Position numbers and translations under genes: made by a program. Below, piece after piece: positions 61,132 through 64,000 of a stretch of 64,000 bases of DNA. The notes beneath the pieces were generated by a model. That model was not told the origin of the DNA. It searched no databases and saw only the letters and a list, made by a program, of their open reading frames with translations. Origin of the DNA: Leishmania panamensis (Eukaryota > Euglenozoa > Kinetoplastea > Trypanosomatida > Trypanosomatidae); the NCBI RefSeq assembly GCF_000755165.1, contig NC_025874.1, positions 861,224 through 925,223 on the forward strand, given 5' to 3'. Numbering within the stretch: position 1 is the first letter of the stretch; every line of letters begins with the position of its first letter.

Positions 61132-61866
61132 ATGGCGTTCCGCGGCAGCAGCGCGCGACTCGCGGCCACGCCAGGGGTCGGCATCGCGCCAGAGACGACG
61201 CCGGTCAAGTACGTGCCGGAGATGCTAAACATTCAAAACGCCAAATGGTGGAACGGCCGCCACAAGCCCGTCTACCGTTCAGTCTACAACGAGAAATCGT
61301 GGCTGCAAAAGGCAAGGTGGGGTGCCTTCATCAAGGGGAGTCGCCCTGTCATGCGCCAGCGCTACTCCGCAGCGGCGCTGAAGGAGGCGCTCGAAATGGT
61401 GCCGGAGGGGTTCGAGACGTGCGACGTGCCGCGTCCACCGCAGCGCATCCGGGCACAGTCGGAAGGGGTGGTAGGGCGGTGGTACACGAACTACTGGACT
61501 CTGCACTCTGTCCGCTATCAGTGTCAACTCGCGGAGGTCGAATGGCCGTTTGGCGAGCGGCAGCGGCCGCGCACGAACTATGATGAGCCGTACATGTATA
61601 CCGACTTTGAGGAGACGAAGGCCATTCGCGACTACCGCAGCCGCTGGATCAACGTCAACCGCTCCCTCGTCGGCATGTCGAAGCGAATGAAGGAGGCGGA
61701 GGAGGAGTCACGCTACCTGCACTTCAAGAAGGTGCAGGACACCTTCTGGTCAAATAGGAAGGTTCTCGTGAACCGCATCAAGTCGATGCACAACCAGGGG
61801 ACGCTGCAGTCGGCCAAGGACCTGCCCCTTAAGTCAATCAACATCAAGGCGTTTCTGGCAGAGTAA
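61132..61866 (+). CDS. Unrecognised basic protein, 244 aa, possibly mitochondrial
   Basis: It starts MAFRGSSARLAATPGVGIAP, a Ser/Arg/Ala-rich N-terminus free of acidic residues for 20 positions, as in trypanosomatid mitochondrial presequences. The rest is rich in Arg, Lys, Trp and Tyr (NAKWWNGRHKPVYRSVYNEK, VVGRWYTNYWTLHSVRYQ, YRSRWINVNRSLVGMSKRMK) and ends LKSINIKAFLAE. There is no membrane segment and no catalytic motif. Size and composition would suit a subunit of the mitochondrial ribosome or another mitochondrial complex, but this is inference only. The ATG lies 21 nt after a strong acceptor and the codon bias is that of real genes here. Confidence 0.85.
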   Translation: MAFRGSSARLAATPGVGIAPETTPVKYVPEMLNIQNAKWWNGRHKPVYRSVYNEKSWLQKARWGAFIKGSRPVMRQRYSAAALKEALEMVPEGFETCDVPRPPQRIRAQSEGVVGRWYTNYWTLHSVRYQCQLAEVEWPFGERQRPRTNYDEPYMYTDFEETKAIRDYRSRWINVNRSLVGMSKRMKEAEEESRYLHFKKVQDTFWSNRKVLVNRIKSMHNQGTLQSAKDLPLKSINIKAFLAE

Positions 61867-64000
61867 TCCAGAGGGCTTTCGCGTGCGTCTTTCATGCCGT
61901 TCTTTTTCTGCTCGCATTCGCCCGCCTCCGCTGCGCAGCTCGTTATCGCTGTTCTTCATCCCACTCCTCGTTCTCTGTTTATCCACTCGTGCCTCTTGGC
62001 TGCGAGGAACACAGCTGGGAGAGGTCAAGGGGCTCTGTGTGTTGGTCGCTAATGATGGCGACACAGGAGAGGGAGCGCAGTAGATGACGATGATCACTGC
62101 TGCCAGAAGAGGAAGTGCACATGTGCTGTGGCAAGGCAAGACGAAGGGGGAGGGGAAGGGGCCCAAGGACCGAGGCATCGAACCCGAGCGATGCCGCATC
62201 TGGAGGCGCACCGCCGCAAGCGTATATATTTTTCCTCCCCTTCCTTTTCTGTCCTTGGTTGTGGTTGCCATGGTGTTGTGGTGGCTGTGGCGGCGGGCAG
62301 CCACGGATGTCGGTGATGACTTGGCATTGTTGTTTGCGATGCACCAACCCCAACGTCGGTGACGGCGCAAGCGGGATGGCACCGGGGGAAGTCGCACAAA
62401 GCGGGCGAGTCGATCGCCCACGCTTGCTGTGGGTGAGCGGAGGCAAAAGGGAAGGGAGGAGGGAGCGCAAGACACATCCTGCCCCTTTCTTCTGGTATCA
62501 TAAATTGTTCCTTCCCACCACAAGAGCACAGGAAGTGTGCAGCTGCTCCCCCCTCGTTGTGTGCAGCGTAGAGAATGGGAAGTGAGGAGGAAGTGGGTGG
62601 TGGGAGGGGCAGGGCATTGTCTGTATGATTGCTCGCATGAGATATACATGCATCTTCTCTCGGCACTATGTAGTGATCCCTGTTTCTCTGCCCTCGCATA
62701 ACTGTGGCACCAACGCTCACTGAATGTGAACTGTGCACACCCTCCTTGCACCAACCACCACCGGACCTCTTCCTTGCCACCCCGCCCTGGTCCATCCCAA
62801 GCGTCGCGAACTATGCCACACGAGTGGCCACCGCTACCTGAGTCATACTGAGCACAGATTGCTATTTCCCTTCTCTCTACTCGCCTCTCTCACCTTCGTC
62901 GTCCCTTCTTAATCTTTCATGTTGTTTTCCTTGCGCCAAGTTCGCCGCTACACCGTCCTGCTCGGCATACGTTCCCCTCCTCCCCCCCCCCCCCCCCACA
63001 CACACACACCCACAGACACACCCACACAGCATCAAACAACCCTAAAGCGCGATTGTCTCAACACGATAGCCGGTGTTGTGCCGATCCCTTCTCCTCAACT
63101 CCGTCCCCCTCTTTCCTCCTCGTCACTCTATTTCTTGCAGCATCCCTTCCACCGGATGGCTGCGTACGCCTGTGTTTCTCTCGTTCTCAATACCCATCGA
63201 AGAGGAACGGCGTCGTCCGTAGCATAACTTATCCTCACCCAAAAAAAAACCCTCTCTCTTCTGCGACTCATTAGGCGCAGCTCTCTGGCCAGTGAGCGCT
63301 ACTGTGCTCCTGGGTTGTACCTCTTACCAGCACTCACATAACGAAGCAGAACGGATGGAGTGTTGCTTGTGCGCGCGTTCATGGTGTTTGTCTTGACACA
63401 AACCTCTTCGATTGCTTCATTGCCTCTCCTTCTCCGCTTTCAGTGTAGCACTGTGCGTGGCGTGGGTGTGCTGATGTGAGGGCTCCTCTTGGTATATTCG
63501 CTTGATGTTTCGCTCTTGTGGACTTCTCTGTTCTTCTCTTGTGCGTTGATGAAGTTGTGCGTGCGCCATCATCTTTCTCGTCATCTCCGTTTTGCTTTAT
63601 CCGCCTCTCTCTCTCCCACTCCCTCTTTCTCTCTCTCTTACACACCCACACACACACTCCATCCTCTCTCCTCAGCTTGCGTGACGTTGTGTCTTGCGTC
63701 GCCTCACTCTTCTATTTCCTGTGCGTCTTGTATAGCACAGCCACACCATACCGGACCACGGCGCATCACTGTTGCGCTGCTGAGCTGCTGCACGCCTCTT
63801 CCCTCGCTTTTGTGCGCGCACGCGCGCGTGCCGCCTCACTTCCCCCATCTTGCCTCACCACTGCCCACACGTTGTGGCTGCAAACTTCAAGCGCACCCGC
63901 TTCCTCCCCTTCTCGCTTCTGCTAACCAGTGCGTCATCTTCTCCGCGTTCCTCAGTGTTAAGCAATCTGTGCCTCCCTGTCTGCCTCCGGGTATCCTGTG
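61867..64000 (+). other. 3' terminal intergenic region of the window
   Basis: 2.1 kb. A 7-bp stem-loop (GGCATCG at 62174-62180 with CGATGCC at 62189-62195) lies within a possible small frame (62084-62362) that would encode one membrane segment. A C16 plus AC composite lies at 62982-63008. The last 500 bases are pyrimidine-rich, as expected before another + strand gene beyond the window. Confidence 0.6.
62982..63008 (+). repeat. C16 homopolymer plus AC microsatellite
   Basis: Sixteen C residues followed by ACACACACACACC, the third copy of this composite in the window. Confidence 0.9.

Overview
The window is nuclear DNA of a trypanosomatid, almost certainly a Leishmania or close Leishmaniinae relative. 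Long intron-free genes all lie on the + strand. They are separated by 0.7-5 kb of pyrimidine-rich, microsatellite-rich DNA with polypyrimidine tract + AG signals typical of spliced-leader trans-splicing. Kinetoplastid marker proteins are present (glycosomal PEX11, MYST acetyltransferase HAT2, nuclear topoisomerase II). The order PEX11 - HAT2 - TOP2 matches, from memory, Leishmania chromosome 28 and T. brucei chromosome 11. I cannot fix the species. No promoter or strand switch is seen, so the window looks like the interior of one polycistronic unit.

Layout. 1-2741: 3' part of a GH63 glucosidase I-like membrane protein. 3951-4124: ribosomal protein S29. 6190-7401: highly charged coiled-coil protein. 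10287-12791: gamma-glutamylamine-cyclotransferase-like domain fused to an archaeal-type phosphoglycerate mutase. 14577-17297: serine-rich, RS-containing CABLES-like cyclin. 18267-19382: HD-superfamily phosphohydrolase. 20875-21345: degenerate SIDER-like retroposon. 22620-23285 and 24132-24800: tandem divergent PEX11 paralogues. 27666-29972: HAT2. 31014-35516: TOP2. 36378-38819: eIF2B epsilon. 40152-42095: coiled-coil protein with a possible CEP57-like tail. 43195-44412: eIF3e. 47587-50442: unrecognised low-complexity protein. 51480-52640: multiply frameshifted leucine-rich-repeat surface-antigen pseudogene, followed by a second SIDER-like fragment at 53651-53856. 55454-57541: cactin. 58569-59429: unrecognised basic protein. 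59611-59750: large perfect inverted repeat. 61132-61866: unrecognised kinetoplastid protein. The last 2.1 kb hold no convincing gene.

The genes do not form a single pathway, as is usual for trypanosomatid polycistrons. Several touch gene expression (S29, eIF2B epsilon, eIF3e, HAT2, TOP2, cactin). Two serve glycosome membrane biogenesis. Expression control is expected at trans-splicing, UTR and mRNA stability level; I list the acceptor sites that decide start codons. The most unusual items are the cyclotransferase/phosphoglycerate mutase fusion with an apparently lost catalytic glutamate, the degenerate zinc finger and split acetyl-CoA loop of HAT2, the CABLES-like cyclin, a GH63 enzyme in a lineage thought to lack its substrate, and the 140-nt perfect-arm hairpin.
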